From Proteus penneri (GTDB lineage: Bacteria > Pseudomonadota > Gammaproteobacteria > Enterobacterales > Enterobacteriaceae): DNA of 64,000 bases. Shown here in pieces: positions 11,176-21,163 of this stretch. The DNA lies in NCBI RefSeq assembly GCF_003144535.1, contig NZ_PHFJ01000002.1, positions 186,001 to 250,000 of the forward strand, in the 5' to 3' direction. How positions within the stretch are numbered: the stretch's first letter is position 1; every line of letters starts with the position of its first letter. Below the pieces are notes generated by a model, which did not search any database, had not been told where the DNA came from, and saw nothing but the letters and a program-made list of their open reading frames with translations. The position numbers and the translations under genes were made by a program.

Positions 11176-13110
11176 ATGAAAAGGTTTTTGACAACACTGG
11201 CTATTTTGCTTGTGGTTATTTTGGCAGGCTTGACAGCGTTAGTTTTACTCATTAACCCGAATGATTTCCGTGGGTACCTTATTGAAAGGGTTGAGAAACA
11301 AAGCGGTTACAAACTCACATTACAAGATGATATGCGTTGGCATGTGTGGCCAAAATTAAGCATTATCAGTGGTAAAATGTCATTGACAGCACCTGGCGCT
11401 GAAATGCCTTTGGTCACAGCAGATAATATGCGTCTTGATGTTGAGTTATTGCCACTACTTTCTCATCAACTTGAAGTAAAAGAAGTTATGCTTAAAGGTG
11501 CCGTGGTTCGCCAAACACCTGAAAGTAAGGCAATTCCTAAAATATTACCACCGTCTACTCCTCGAGATATTTCTCGTCAAGTGATTGAACCTAAAACCAA
11601 TAATTGGCAGTTGAATATCGCCAAAGTGAATATTTCAGATAGCTTAATTATTTGGCAAATGAAAGATGGCGAGCAGCTTAATTTACGTGATATTAACCTA
11701 TCGTTGAAAACAGACGAGAAAAAACAAGTTAGTCTTGAAATGAGCACGAAAGTGAATCGTGACCGTCGTGAGATCACGCTAAATATTGCCGCTGATGCGG
11801 ATATGAAAAGCTATCCTTACCAAGTTTCAGGTAATATCACACAGTTAGATTACGCTTTATCAGGAGTTGGGATCCCTGAAAATGGGATTGCAGGAAGTTT
11901 AACTTCAGATTTTCATATCCAAAATGAAGGTGTGAGAAAAATCTCACTTAATAACCTAAATCTCACTGCTAATGACAGTCAATTACAAGGTAGTGTCAGT
12001 GCGGAGTTTGCAAATAAAACACGTTATCAGGTTGATTTAAAAGGTGAACAATTAAATTTAAATACCTTGTTACCAGCGTTAGTTGCGGCTAAAACAACTG
12101 AAACTGCATCATTGTCCCCTAAAGATAATAAGACACCATCATCATTTTCATTATTTAACACTGCGCACGCGGCTCCAGCACCAAATGCTACGATTATGGC
12201 CAAGCAAGTTATTACTTCAGTAACTATTGAAAATAAAGAATATGATTTAACGCATTGGGGTGATCTTGAATTTACGCTGAAATTAGCACTGAATAAGCTT
12301 CTTTATAAAGATTTAGAGATTAATGATTTTAAACTTGATGCGCTAAATAATCCTAACTCGCTGAATGTTCAAACTTTAACAGGAAAAATTCTTCAGGGTG
12401 ATTTTTCACTTCCTACCGTGATTTCTACAAGTATTGTGCCGGCACATATTAGTATGGATATCACAATGAATAATATTCCGTTACAACCTCTACTGCGTGC
12501 GTTTAATCAGCCTGAAAATTTCAGTGGATTAATTTCAGCAAAAGGAAATTTAGAAGGAACGGGATATAACCGAAAAGCTTTTTATAATTATTGGCAAGGT
12601 ACGCTTAATGCATCTGTTACTCAATTTAAAATGCAAGGATTAAATGTACCACAGGTTATTCAGCAATCTGTCGCTCAAGCGACGGATAAAGTGATTTACC
12701 CTGAGGATGTCGAAAGTTATACCCAAGCAGATAATGTGATTGCCCAATTTAAATTAGCGCCCAAAGGGAAAGTAACCATTAATTCACTTGATGCGCAAGC
12801 AGAGGCTTATCAAATTAAAGGGCAGGGTAAAGTTAACCTTCAACGTCATGATCTTGATGTGATGTTACTGGTTAATATTAAAAAAGGTTGGGGTAAAGAA
12901 AACGATTTTATTCGTCAATTGGCTAAAATTGAAATTCCATTAAGGCTCTATGGTGATTGGAATGCTATTCAATATGAACTTAATATTGAAAAATTATTGA
13001 GTGACCAATTACAGCAAAAAGCCAAGCAAGCTATCGATAATTGGCTAAATAAACAAGATGCGGAAAGTCCTGAAGTAAAAGCACTTAATCAACTATTGAA
13101 GAAAATATAA
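11176..13110 (+). CDS. asmA: AsmA-family outer-membrane assembly protein
   Basis: 644-residue AsmA-family protein: one N-terminal membrane helix (about residues 5-26) and a long periplasmic beta-rich domain. AsmA was identified by its effect on outer-membrane protein assembly; the family is related to lipid-bridging AsmA-like proteins. The N terminus (LLINPNDFRGYL) and the C-terminal AsmA_2-like segment (MDITMNNIPLQPLLRAF ... LSGLISAKG-like) fit the family. It lies directly after dcd and is followed by its own terminator. Confidence 0.9.
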   Translation: MKRFLTTLAILLVVILAGLTALVLLINPNDFRGYLIERVEKQSGYKLTLQDDMRWHVWPKLSIISGKMSLTAPGAEMPLVTADNMRLDVELLPLLSHQLEVKEVMLKGAVVRQTPESKAIPKILPPSTPRDISRQVIEPKTNNWQLNIAKVNISDSLIIWQMKDGEQLNLRDINLSLKTDEKKQVSLEMSTKVNRDRREITLNIAADADMKSYPYQVSGNITQLDYALSGVGIPENGIAGSLTSDFHIQNEGVRKISLNNLNLTANDSQLQGSVSAEFANKTRYQVDLKGEQLNLNTLLPALVAAKTTETASLSPKDNKTPSSFSLFNTAHAAPAPNATIMAKQVITSVTIENKEYDLTHWGDLEFTLKLALNKLLYKDLEINDFKLDALNNPNSLNVQTLTGKILQGDFSLPTVISTSIVPAHISMDITMNNIPLQPLLRAFNQPENFSGLISAKGNLEGTGYNRKAFYNYWQGTLNASVTQFKMQGLNVPQVIQQSVAQATDKVIYPEDVESYTQADNVIAQFKLAPKGKVTINSLDAQAEAYQIKGQGKVNLQRHDLDVMLLVNIKKGWGKENDFIRQLAKIEIPLRLYGDWNAIQYELNIEKLLSDQLQQKAKQAIDNWLNKQDAESPEVKALNQLLKKI

Positions 13111-13143
13111 TTTCACAATTTTTAACTTCATCACACTCTTAAT

Positions 13144-13176
13144 AAAAGCACACTATTTTGATAATTGTGTGCTTTT
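13144..13176 (+). terminator. Terminator of the udk-dcd-asmA group
   Basis: Perfect 10-base inverted repeat AAAAGCACAC ... GTGTGCTTTT with T-rich 3' flank, 34 bases after the asmA stop. Confidence 0.85.
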
Positions 13177-13260
13177 TGCTTTATATCTATCACTTAATTT
13201 ATATTTTGAATGAAAAGTAAGCATTCGTGCTATGTATATACAAAAAAATAGTCGTTTTTT

Positions 13261-13274
13261 TTGATATATGTCAT
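13261..13274 (+). promoter_or_regulatory. Possible FNR site upstream of dcuC
   Basis: TTGAT-ATAT-GTCAT: the left half matches the FNR consensus TTGAT, the right half keeps TCA of ATCAA. It lies about 110 bases before dcuC, a gene that is FNR-activated in E. coli. Weak on sequence alone. Confidence 0.35.
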
Positions 13275-13385
13275 ACACTGGAACGTTGCCTTTGGGCAGA
13301 GTGTGTCAATCACACTAAACGCAAAAATGATGATAAAAATAAAAAACTTCATTTTATAAATGACTATGTTAGACAGGATAAATAA

Positions 13386-14747
13386 ATGATCGAAATTCTT
13401 ATCGGCGCCTTCGTTGCTGTTGGTGTTGGACGTTATATTGTAAAAGGCTATTCACCAACAGGTGTTTTAATGACGGGTGGTCTGTTATTACTGATCATCA
13501 GCGTTATTATGGGAAGAACCGTTTTACCAGCAAGCGCAACTGCGACAGGTTATGGTTTAATCGATATTGTTGAGTATGTGAAAAATCTACTAATGAGCCG
13601 TGGTGGCGATTTAGGTATGATGATCATGATACTTTGTGGTTTTGCTTCTTATATGACTCACATCGGCGCTAATGATGTTGTTGTTAAATTAGCATCACGC
13701 CCGCTGAAAATGATCAACTCACCTTATCTGCTAATGGTTGCGGCTTACATTGTTGCATGTTTGATGTCACTGGCTGTTTCATCAGCGACAGGTTTAGGTG
13801 TGTTATTAATGGCAACATTGTTCCCTGTTATGGTGAATATGGGAATTAGCCGCGGAGCGGCTGCTGCAATCTGTGCGTCTCCAGCTTCTATTATTTTAGC
13901 ACCAACATCAGGTGATGTTATTTTAGCTGCAGAAGCGTCTAAAATGCCGCTAATTGATTTCGCATTTAAAACCACATTACCTATCTCTATTGCTGCAATC
14001 ATTGGTATGTGTATTGCGCACTTCTTCTGGCAACGTTACCTTGACCGCAAAGAGCACATTGAAACTGAAATGTTAGACGTGAATGAAATCAAAACTCACG
14101 CACCAAGTTTCTATGCGATTTTACCTTTCACGCCAATTATCGGCGTTCTTGTCTTTGATGGTAAATGGTTGCCAGAATTACATATCGTCGCCATTATTAT
14201 TATCTGTATGATTTTAGCGGCTGTTATCGAATTTATTAGTAGCTTTAGCGCAAAACAAGTTTTTGAAGGTTTAGAAGTTGCTTATCGCGGCATGGCCGAT
14301 GCCTTTGCTCAAGTTGTTATGTTATTAGTGGCGGCCGGGGTATTTGCTCAAGGTTTAACAACAGTTGGCTTTATCAATGCGTTAATTGAAGGTGCTCAAT
14401 CATTAGGTTCGGGGGCGATTGTGATGATGATTGCACTGGTCTTAATTACCATGTTAGCAGCAATGACAACAGGCTCTGGTAATGCGCCATTCTATGCATT
14501 TGTTGAATTAATTCCTCGTTTAGCAAGCAATATGGGGGTTAATCCTGCTTACTTAACTATTCCTATGTTACAAGCTTCAAACTTAGGACGTACATTATCA
14601 CCGGTCTCTGGTGTTGTGGTCGCAGTATCAGGTATGGCAAAAATTTCACCGTTTGAAGTGATGAAACGTGTTTCTGTACCCGTATTAGTCGGCCTAGTTA
14701 TCGTGATTGTTGCGACTGAAATTCTTGTACCAAGTACACTAGGTTAA
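13386..14747 (+). CDS. dcuC: Anaerobic C4-dicarboxylate transporter DcuC
   Basis: Inner-membrane transporter; in E. coli DcuC mainly exports succinate during fermentation. 453 residues with about 12 hydrophobic helices, collinear with E. coli DcuC. Conserved stretches include LMSRGGDLGMMIMI, SSATGLGVLLMATLFPVMV, GAAAAICASPA and GSGNAPFYAFVE. The short N terminus lacks the few extra residues of the E. coli protein. It is monocistronic, with a terminator 50 bases past the stop and a possible FNR site in front. Confidence 0.93.
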   Translation: MIEILIGAFVAVGVGRYIVKGYSPTGVLMTGGLLLLIISVIMGRTVLPASATATGYGLIDIVEYVKNLLMSRGGDLGMMIMILCGFASYMTHIGANDVVVKLASRPLKMINSPYLLMVAAYIVACLMSLAVSSATGLGVLLMATLFPVMVNMGISRGAAAAICASPASIILAPTSGDVILAAEASKMPLIDFAFKTTLPISIAAIIGMCIAHFFWQRYLDRKEHIETEMLDVNEIKTHAPSFYAILPFTPIIGVLVFDGKWLPELHIVAIIIICMILAAVIEFISSFSAKQVFEGLEVAYRGMADAFAQVVMLLVAAGVFAQGLTTVGFINALIEGAQSLGSGAIVMMIALVLITMLAAMTTGSGNAPFYAFVELIPRLASNMGVNPAYLTIPMLQASNLGRTLSPVSGVVVAVSGMAKISPFEVMKRVSVPVLVGLVIVIVATEILVPSTLG

Positions 14748-14796
14748 TTACTAACTCATTAAATTAATCTAAAATTATTGTTTTAAATTTTATTGG

Positions 14797-14832
14797 TGGG
14801 CTTTGTTATTAATTGGCAAAGTCCATTTTTTT
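14797..14832 (+). terminator. dcuC terminator
   Basis: TGGGCTTTG ... CAAAGTCCA hairpin (one G-U pair) followed by T7, on the plus strand. Confidence 0.8.
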
Positions 14833-14851
14833 ATCTTTATAAGATACAGAT

Positions 14852-14882
14852 AAAAAATATCCGCCTTTAAAGCGGATATTTT
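14852..14882 (-). terminator. yegH terminator
   Basis: AAAATATCCGC ... GCGGATATTTT hairpin between convergent dcuC and yegH; the A-run gives a U-run on the minus strand. Confidence 0.8.
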
Positions 14883-14898
14883 GCTATTTGGACGGGGA

Positions 14899-16479
14899 TT
14901 ACGCTTCGTCAACGTTCTCTTCGTTTTCTGGTGTGGGTTCAACAATTCGGACTTTATTAATTCGATGGTGGTTCACTTCTAACGGCTCAAATTCAATGCC
15001 ATCAATAAGGATCTTCTCACCAACAGTTGGAACACGTTGTAAATGCTCCATTAATAAACCTGCTAAGGTTTCATACTCACGTTTTTCATCCAATTTGATT
15101 GGAATATAAAGCACTAAGTCTTCAAGTGGTGTAAAGCCATTAACAGTCCATGAACCGTCTTCATTTTGAACCAAGTCGTGGCGTGAATCGTTTTCTTCAG
15201 AACTGACCGGTAAGTTACCCGCGATAGTTTCCATAACGTCAGTTAATGTGACAATACCTTCCACTGAGCCAAATTCATCTACAACAAAAGCGAAGTGAGT
15301 GTGAGCACTACGGAACTGTTCTAACGCTTGCAGCAAGGATAAACCTTCAGGGAAAATCAAAGGTTGAGTGACTAATAAACGTAAGTTTAGAGGCTCATTA
15401 CGTAACTGTTGATTCAGTAGTTGAATAACATTAACCACGCCGATAGGTTCATCACTATGTTGTTCATCAGTGATCACCAGACGAGAGTGGGGATCCTTCT
15501 CTAATAATTGGCGGATATCATCTTGTGTTGCATTTAAGTCTACGTATTCAACATCATGACGAGACGTCATAATGCTGTTGACGTTACGTTGGCTTAAACC
15601 AAGCACACGCACAATCATTTGGCGTTCTTGAGGATCAAACACTTCTTCTGAGCTGGAGACTAAATCAGATGTGTGAGGATCTAATTCAGAAGATTCGGGC
15701 TTACCATTAATAATACGTAGAACCGCTTCTGCTGTACGTTCACGTAAAGAGCGAGAAGCAGATAAGAAACGGCGGCGGTTAAATTGTGCAAGCTGATTAA
15801 AGACTTCTATCATGATAGAGAAGCCGATCGCTGCATATAGATAACCTTTTGGAATGGCGTAGCCAAAGCCTTCGGCAACTAATGCAAAACCAATCATCAG
15901 CAAGAAGCTTAAACACAAGATAACAATGGTTGGGTGATTATTGACGAAACTTGTTAGAGGCTTACTTGCAAGGATCATCAAGAACATTGCAATAGTAACA
16001 GCCGCAATCATTACGCCTAAATGATCAACCATACCCACAGCGGTTATCACTGAGTCAAGCGAAAATACCGCATCCAGCACGATAATTTGTGCAACGACAG
16101 ACCAAAAGCGGGTCGTTTTGCGTTGTTTTCCTTCGTCGTGATCTTTACCTTCTAACCGTTCATTAAGCTCCATCGTGGCTTTGAACAGCAAGAATAACCC
16201 TCCGAGCAGCATAATTAAGTCTCTTGCACTGAAAGGATGATCAAACAGTGTAATAAGAGGTTTTGTCAGAGTGATAAGCCAAGAAAGGCTAAATAACAAC
16301 ACGACACGCATTACTAAGGCACATAATAGCCCTGTTATACGAGCTCTATCTCTTAGTTTTGCTGGGAGTTTATCTGCCAGAATAGCAATGAAAACAAGGT
16401 TATCAATACCAAGTACGATTTCGAGAACAATTAGGGTGGACAGTCCTACCCAGATTGTCGGATCCAAGATCCATTCCAT
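14899..16479 (-). CDS. yegH: TerC/CBS/CorC-domain membrane protein YegH
   Basis: 526-residue inner-membrane protein with three parts: an N-terminal TerC-like domain of about seven helices (residues 1-220, motif [13 protein letters not shown]), two CBS domains (about 300-420) and a C-terminal CorC/HlyC transporter-associated domain (about 430-515). TerC relatives are linked to metal (Mn) homeostasis; the role of YegH itself is not established. The ATG at 16479 matches E. coli YegH and is preferred over the in-frame start at 16554. It follows asmA in E. coli; here dcuC lies between them. Confidence 0.9.
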   Translation of the reverse strand: MEWILDPTIWVGLSTLIVLEIVLGIDNLVFIAILADKLPAKLRDRARITGLLCALVMRVVLLFSLSWLITLTKPLITLFDHPFSARDLIMLLGGLFLLFKATMELNERLEGKDHDEGKQRKTTRFWSVVAQIIVLDAVFSLDSVITAVGMVDHLGVMIAAVTIAMFLMILASKPLTSFVNNHPTIVILCLSFLLMIGFALVAEGFGYAIPKGYLYAAIGFSIMIEVFNQLAQFNRRRFLSASRSLRERTAEAVLRIINGKPESSELDPHTSDLVSSSEEVFDPQERQMIVRVLGLSQRNVNSIMTSRHDVEYVDLNATQDDIRQLLEKDPHSRLVITDEQHSDEPIGVVNVIQLLNQQLRNEPLNLRLLVTQPLIFPEGLSLLQALEQFRSAHTHFAFVVDEFGSVEGIVTLTDVMETIAGNLPVSSEENDSRHDLVQNEDGSWTVNGFTPLEDLVLYIPIKLDEKREYETLAGLLMEHLQRVPTVGEKILIDGIEFEPLEVNHHRINKVRIVEPTPENEENVDEA

Positions 16480-16723
16480 ACAGTTTGTTTTACCTTCTAT
16501 AAAGACGGCATATGCCGACTTGAGAATAATGAGCAATTTGAAGGAATTTTTCAATAAATTATTATTAGTAGTAGGGGAATAATTTCATTTTGTCTAAAAG
16601 ATTGTGATACCAATTACATCAATAACTACCACCAAGTGAGAGAGTGAGTTACTATGTGATCAGGTTAACAAATTGTCAGTACATTGATACTGGCAGGTTT
16701 ATTTTCAGACGGGAGTTATTTTC

Positions 16724-18130
16724 ATGTCAAAACAGCAAATCGGCGTGGTTGGTATGGCAGTTATGGGACGTAACCTTGCGCTAAATATTGAAAGCCGTGG
16801 TTATTCTGTATCCATTTACAACCGCTCAAGCGATAAAACCAACGACGTTATCGCTGAAAATCCAGGTAAAAAACTGGTTCCGAATTATTCTATTGAAGAG
16901 TTTGTTGATTCGTTAGAAAAACCGCGCCGTATTTTATTAATGGTAAAAGCGGGTGAAGCAACGGATAAAACAATTGCTGCATTGACACCGCATTTAGATA
17001 AAGGTGATATCCTTATCGATGGCGGAAATACTTTCTTTAAAGATACTATTCGTCGTAACAGAGAGTTATCAGCGCAAGGCTTCAATTTCATCGGCACAGG
17101 TGTTTCTGGTGGTGAAGAAGGCGCATTAAAAGGTCCTTCAATCATGCCAGGTGGACAAAAAGAAGCTTACGAATTAGTTGCTCCAATCCTTGAAAAGATT
17201 GCGGCTGTTGCTGAAGGTGAACCTTGTGTCACTTATATCGGTGCTGATGGTGCAGGTCACTATGTAAAAATGGTTCACAACGGTATCGAATACGGTGATA
17301 TGCAGCTGATAGCAGAAGCCTATTCTGTATTAAAACACTCTTTAGGTCTGACTAACGAAGAATTAGCAGAAACTTTTACCGAGTGGAATAAAGGTGAATT
17401 AAGTAGCTATCTGATTGAAATAACAGCTGATATTTTCCGTAAAAAAGATGATGAAGGTAAATACCTTGTAGATGTTATTCTTGATGAAGCGGCAAATAAA
17501 GGTACCGGTAAATGGACTAGCCAAAGCTCTTTAGACTTAGGTGTACCAGTGACTCTTATCACTGAGTCTGTGTTTGCTCGCTATATATCTTCACTAAAAG
17601 ATCAACGCGTTGCGGCATCTAAAGTATTATCAGGCCCAACACCTAAAGCATTCTCAGGTGATAAAAAAGCCTTTATCGAGAATGTTCGTCGCGCACTGTA
17701 TTTAGGTAAAATTGTCTCTTATGCTCAAGGTTTTCAACAACTAAAAGCAGCATCAGATGAATATAACTGGGATTTAAATTACGGTGAAATCGCCAAGATT
17801 TTCCGTGCGGGTTGTATTATTCGCGCTCAATTCCTGCAAAAGATTACAGATGCTTATAACGAAAATGCAAGCATTGCAAATCTGCTATTAGCGCCATACT
17901 TCAAACAAATCGCAGACGATTATCAACAAGCTCTGCGTGATGTTGTTTGTTATGGAGTACAAGCAGGTATTCCTACTCCAACATTCTCGGCGGCTATTTC
18001 TTACTATGATAGCTATCGTGCAGAAGTGTTACCAGCAAACTTAATCCAAGCTCAGCGTGACTACTTTGGTGCGCATACTTATAAACGTACTGATAAAGAT
18101 GGTGTATTCCACACTGAGTGGATGGAATAA
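16724..18130 (+). CDS. gnd: 6-phosphogluconate dehydrogenase
   Basis: NADP-dependent decarboxylation of 6-phosphogluconate to ribulose 5-phosphate in the pentose phosphate pathway. 468 residues, as in E. coli. Seen are the dinucleotide fold [15 protein letters not shown], the signature [19 protein letters not shown] (about 127-145) and the catalytic [16 protein letters not shown]. The start follows GACGGGAGTTATTTTC. In many enterobacteria gnd borders the variable O-antigen cluster; here it borders a fimbrial locus instead. Confidence 0.97.
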   Translation: MSKQQIGVVGMAVMGRNLALNIESRGYSVSIYNRSSDKTNDVIAENPGKKLVPNYSIEEFVDSLEKPRRILLMVKAGEATDKTIAALTPHLDKGDILIDGGNTFFKDTIRRNRELSAQGFNFIGTGVSGGEEGALKGPSIMPGGQKEAYELVAPILEKIAAVAEGEPCVTYIGADGAGHYVKMVHNGIEYGDMQLIAEAYSVLKHSLGLTNEELAETFTEWNKGELSSYLIEITADIFRKKDDEGKYLVDVILDEAANKGTGKWTSQSSLDLGVPVTLITESVFARYISSLKDQRVAASKVLSGPTPKAFSGDKKAFIENVRRALYLGKIVSYAQGFQQLKAASDEYNWDLNYGEIAKIFRAGCIIRAQFLQKITDAYNENASIANLLLAPYFKQIADDYQQALRDVVCYGVQAGIPTPTFSAAISYYDSYRAEVLPANLIQAQRDYFGAHTYKRTDKDGVFHTEWME

Positions 18131-18160
18131 AACATTAAAACAATTAGTTTATAGTATCTA

Positions 18161-18188
18161 GGGGTGCTGATAATACAGCACCTTTTTT
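18161..18188 (+). terminator. gnd terminator
   Basis: GGTGCTG-ATAATA-CAGCACC hairpin followed by T6, 30 bases after the gnd stop. Confidence 0.9.
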
Positions 18189-18400
18189 ATTTTGAGCGAT
18201 TAAATTCAATTATAGCCTCGTCTCTTTGCTGGTCTATATAAAATGCTAAATCATTTAGATGGATCATCCTAGGTGATTTTTGACTGTTATTTAACCGATA
18301 TGTCGGTATTAGTCATTCACCTGCATTAGCCTTTCTTTCTGCACGGATTAACTTCTTCACCAAACACGTAAATCTATAGAAGCATAGCAAGAAGTAACAC
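18187..18400 (-). pseudogene. Unrecognised gene remnant after gnd
   Basis: On the minus strand a reading frame ends at 18187 and encodes a protein-like tail (NDLAFYIDQQRDEAIIEFNR near the C terminus). It is open back to a TGA at 18313-18315. Upstream of that TGA the same frame again reads as plausible protein (CLVKKLIRAERKANAGE) for about 85 more bases. No start codon or ribosome site fits. I do not recognise the family. The best reading is the 3' end of a decayed gene; the 5' limit given is approximate. Confidence 0.3.
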
Positions 18401-18923
18401 GATATATCATCATTATTTTAGATAGTGTTATGGAAAAACAAAGTTATGTTTATTTCTAGTTGGTGTTTCATTATCTATAAATAAATTATTATCAATGATA
18501 TTTTTGCAATACTGGTAGCTCTGGGAAAACTGGATTTTGAATCTCTTAATTTTTTCATCACAAAATAAAAAGAGATATAATCGGGAGTATATTATAAATT
18601 TTAATAAATTAAAGGTGTTAATAGTCAGTATAATATATTGAATACTACAAGGCCTAGAAATGCACTGTATTTTGTTTTTTTTGGTGGATAGAGAACTAAT
18701 TTCATTTTGCGTACATTCTCCAAAATTATTGCTTAATTTTGCTGGTTAACTAGATCGTCTCCTTCAAGTCAATATATCGAACTATGATTGTCATTTTTAT
18801 CTATTTTTTATATTTATGAAGGTCAGGATGTTTAAGGTACTAGTCTAAAAAAGCAATAAACAATTTTTAACGCCTTCTTACTTAAAATAAATATATGCTA
18901 AAGTTAATTATTAATATTTATTT

Positions 18924-19017
18924 CTATATATAAATAAAAATCATTTAATGATAATCAAATTAATATCTAATCCTATATATAAATAAAAAAATCATTTAAT
19001 GATAATCAGATTAATAT
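18924..19017. repeat. Two tandem copies of a 43-45-base AT-rich repeat
   Basis: Copies at 18924-18966 and 18973-19017. Both contain CTATATATAAATAAAAA, then TCATTTAATGATAATCA, then ATTAATAT. They differ by two extra A and one A/G change, with six bases between them. TCATTTAATGA inside each copy is itself an 11-base palindrome. They lie 235-330 bases before the major pilin ATG and could be binding sites for a regulator or a replication-slippage product. Confidence 0.8.
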
Positions 19018-19031
19018 TGCTTATTAGGATA

Positions 19032-19057
19032 ATTCTTAATAATTAATTATTAAGAAT
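19032..19057. repeat. Perfect 26-base palindrome before the major pilin gene
   Basis: Two 13-base arms, ATTCTTAATAATT and its exact complement, with no loop. Both flanks continue the symmetry for two more bases after one mismatch. There is no T-run or GC-rich stem, so it looks like a protein-binding dyad rather than a terminator. It lies about 195 bases before the pilin start. Confidence 0.8.
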
Positions 19058-19251
19058 AATATAAATAATTGATTATTTAATGAATATATCAAAGCATTCT
19101 TTTTTTGAGTAATTGAAGTTTTATTAATATTTATTATAGTAATTAAATATTGATTGGTTAATAAAAAACTTATCAATGCGTTTTATATAATGATGATTAA
19201 CTAGTATTTATTTATTACTAGCATTACTTCTTAAAATTAAGGTATATAAAT

Positions 19252-19833
19252 ATGAATGCATTAAAATCTAAATTAAGCTTAATTACTATGGCTCTAGTTT
19301 TGACTGGCGTATCTAGTCAATCAATGGCGGCTGAAAATGCGAAAGTAGACTTTACTGCGCGTTTAGTGACTGCAACTTGTGACATTAGTGCAAATACAGC
19401 GAAAGTAGATTTAGGTACTCATGCTATTGGCTCACTTACTACTGGTGATATTTCTACTCCTATTGCAGAAAAAGGATTTAACTTAGTGCTAAATAACTGC
19501 ACTAAAGTATTCCCAGGAAGCGCTGGTGAAGAAGGTCAAGCTGTAGAAACTCCAGTAACAATAATTGCTACAGGTAACACTCTGGCTGGTCACAATGATT
19601 TATTCTCAAGTTCTACAGCTACACAGGTTGGTGTTAAATTAACATCAAACTATGAAGGTATGCTTAATACTGAATTAAAACCAAATGAATCAGTGGCCGT
19701 ACTGAATGCAAAAGAAGGTGAAACTGAGTTCGTTGTACCTGTAACTGCTGGGTTAATGACCACAGTAAAAGGTGACACACTGAAAGCACAAGATATTAAT
19801 GTGCCTGTTACATTTAGTGTTGCATACGACTAA
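19252..19833 (+). CDS. Major fimbrial subunit (pilin)
   Basis: 193-residue secreted pilin of the chaperone-usher class. The signal peptide covers residues 1-27 (cleavage near SMAA/EN). The mature protein has the typical disulfide pair, Cys43 and Cys83, an N-terminal donor strand (AKVDFTARLVTATCDI) and the C-terminal beta-strand VPVTFSVAYD with the penultimate aromatic pattern used for chaperone and usher binding. AAGG lies about nine bases upstream of the ATG. First in the operon and richest in regular codons, so probably the shaft subunit. The specific fimbrial type is not identified. Confidence 0.88.
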   Translation: MNALKSKLSLITMALVLTGVSSQSMAAENAKVDFTARLVTATCDISANTAKVDLGTHAIGSLTTGDISTPIAEKGFNLVLNNCTKVFPGSAGEEGQAVETPVTIIATGNTLAGHNDLFSSSTATQVGVKLTSNYEGMLNTELKPNESVAVLNAKEGETEFVVPVTAGLMTTVKGDTLKAQDINVPVTFSVAYD

Positions 19834-19936
19834 TAAGAAAAACTTTGCTCTTTAGAGTAGGCATTAACTATATAAAATAATTAGGGGATAAACTAACTCA
19901 TTAGTTATTCCCTATATTAAAAATTAAGGTATGACT

Positions 19937-20632
19937 ATGTTCAAGTTTTCATCCATCTTCTTTAGCTTATTTTTAACTCTCTTTTTTGTTCAGCCTGTAT
20001 TGGCTCAGGAAGGCGGGGTTGGTTTAAGTCAAACAAGGATTGTTATGGAAGAGGGTAAAAGCACAGCTATAAATATCCAAAATAGAAGTAGTAAGCCATA
20101 TCTAGTCGCAAATTATATTACTAAGAAATATGACGAAAATAGACCAATGGAAGGTTTGTTTTTAATTACTCCTAATTTATTTAAAGCACAACCAAATAGT
20201 TATAATGCAGTAAAGATTCAGGTTGTTTCTAATAATAATTTTCAGAAAGACAGAGAATCTCTCTATTATTTTCATTCGCGCAATATTCCTGAATCAAAAA
20301 ATAATGAAGATGGTATGAATATTGGTTTAGAAAATGTAATTAAACTTTTTTATCGTCCAAAAGGTTTATCAATGTCACCAAGTATGGCTTTTTCAAAACC
20401 AAAGTTTACATTTAATGGTTCTCAGTTAGTAGTTGAGAATAATACACCATACCATATTAATCTCGCATCACTAACTATAAATAAAGTAGCTATAAAACTT
20501 AATAAAGAGAATAACATTCTTTACCCTTTTTCAACATCGACATTTTCAACAATTAAGCAAAAAGGTATGGTGAAATGGAGTGTATTTAATGATTTGGGAG
20601 GCCTAGATGAGTTTTCTCAGAAAATTAATTAG
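19937..20632 (+). CDS. PapD-like periplasmic fimbrial chaperone (1)
   Basis: 231-residue periplasmic chaperone that completes pilin folds by donor-strand complementation. Signal peptide about 1-23 (VLAQ/EGG). The two subunit-anchoring residues of the family are present: Arg34 in SQTRIV and Lys136 in NVIKLFYRPKGL. No long Cys-linked F1-G1 loop, so it is of the short-loop type. The ATG at 19937 is preferred over 19931 because AAGG lies seven bases upstream of it. It follows the pilin by about 100 bases. Confidence 0.9.
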   Translation: MFKFSSIFFSLFLTLFFVQPVLAQEGGVGLSQTRIVMEEGKSTAINIQNRSSKPYLVANYITKKYDENRPMEGLFLITPNLFKAQPNSYNAVKIQVVSNNNFQKDRESLYYFHSRNIPESKNNEDGMNIGLENVIKLFYRPKGLSMSPSMAFSKPKFTFNGSQLVVENNTPYHINLASLTINKVAIKLNKENNILYPFSTSTFSTIKQKGMVKWSVFNDLGGLDEFSQKIN

Positions 20633-21161
20633 AACTTGTATAATTTTGATAGCTATCTTTTATTTTAATTTTACGATTGCTAACGGAACAATAAATTTTA
20701 AAACAACTGTTATAGCCGGAACTTGTGAGTTTGATAGTTCTAATGATTTAAATAAGTCAATTGACTTTAACAAATATTATATTGTCAGTGATGTTGAAAA
20801 AAAATCCATTATGGAATCTATTGATTCTAAAAGTTTTTCATATCTAATAAGATGTAAAGACTTTCCCGAAGGTAGTGAAAAAAATATAACGTTAACAGCT
20901 AAACCTGCTTCTGGTACAAATTTTGATAATGGTGTTTTTTTTGGCTCCAATGATAAAACTAATACTGGATTTAAATTAACTGTATGTGATGGTGAAAATT
21001 TAAACTGTCAGAAAGTAGATGTAGAGAATAAAACAATATTTACAACTAATTCTGATAGTTTAATTGGGATAAATTATAAAGTCAGTTTTGTGAAAAGAGC
21101 TGAAAATGTTACATCAGGTATATCCAATGCTGCTGTAATATTAGAATATATTCAGGAGTGA
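20607..21161 (+). CDS. Minor fimbrial subunit (1)
   Basis: 184-residue pilin-like secreted protein. Hydrophobic signal about 8-25 (TIAN/GT). It has the canonical Cys40-Cys83 pair plus a second, closely spaced pair (Cys127, Cys134). The C-terminal strand NAAVILEYIQE fits chaperone binding. It starts inside the end of the preceding chaperone gene (26-base overlap) after GGGAGG, implying translational coupling. Probably an adaptor or minor shaft component; the family member is not identified. Confidence 0.82.
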   Translation: MSFLRKLIRTCIILIAIFYFNFTIANGTINFKTTVIAGTCEFDSSNDLNKSIDFNKYYIVSDVEKKSIMESIDSKSFSYLIRCKDFPEGSEKNITLTAKPASGTNFDNGVFFGSNDKTNTGFKLTVCDGENLNCQKVDVENKTIFTTNSDSLIGINYKVSFVKRAENVTSGISNAAVILEYIQE

Positions 21162-21163
21162 AT

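Larger units (their letters stand above)
18401..19251. other. AT-rich leader of the fimbrial operon, no gene seen
   Basis: About 850 bases, visibly more A+T-rich than the gnd side, with stops in all frames and no convincing coding sequence. It holds two near-identical 43-45-base direct repeats and a perfect 26-base palindrome (listed separately) and must contain the fimbrial promoter. No invertible-element recombinase gene is adjacent. Confidence 0.6.

Noticed and set aside
13300-13316. CRP site before dcuC (GTGTG-TCAAT-CACAC-like dyad)
   Set aside because: The spacer between half-sites is too short for CRP and TGTGA/TCACA are not both present.
18401-19251. Invertible promoter element as in MR/P-type fimbriae
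   Set aside because: I saw no pair of inverted repeats bracketing a promoter-sized segment and no recombinase gene nearby. The repeats are direct and the palindrome has no spacer.
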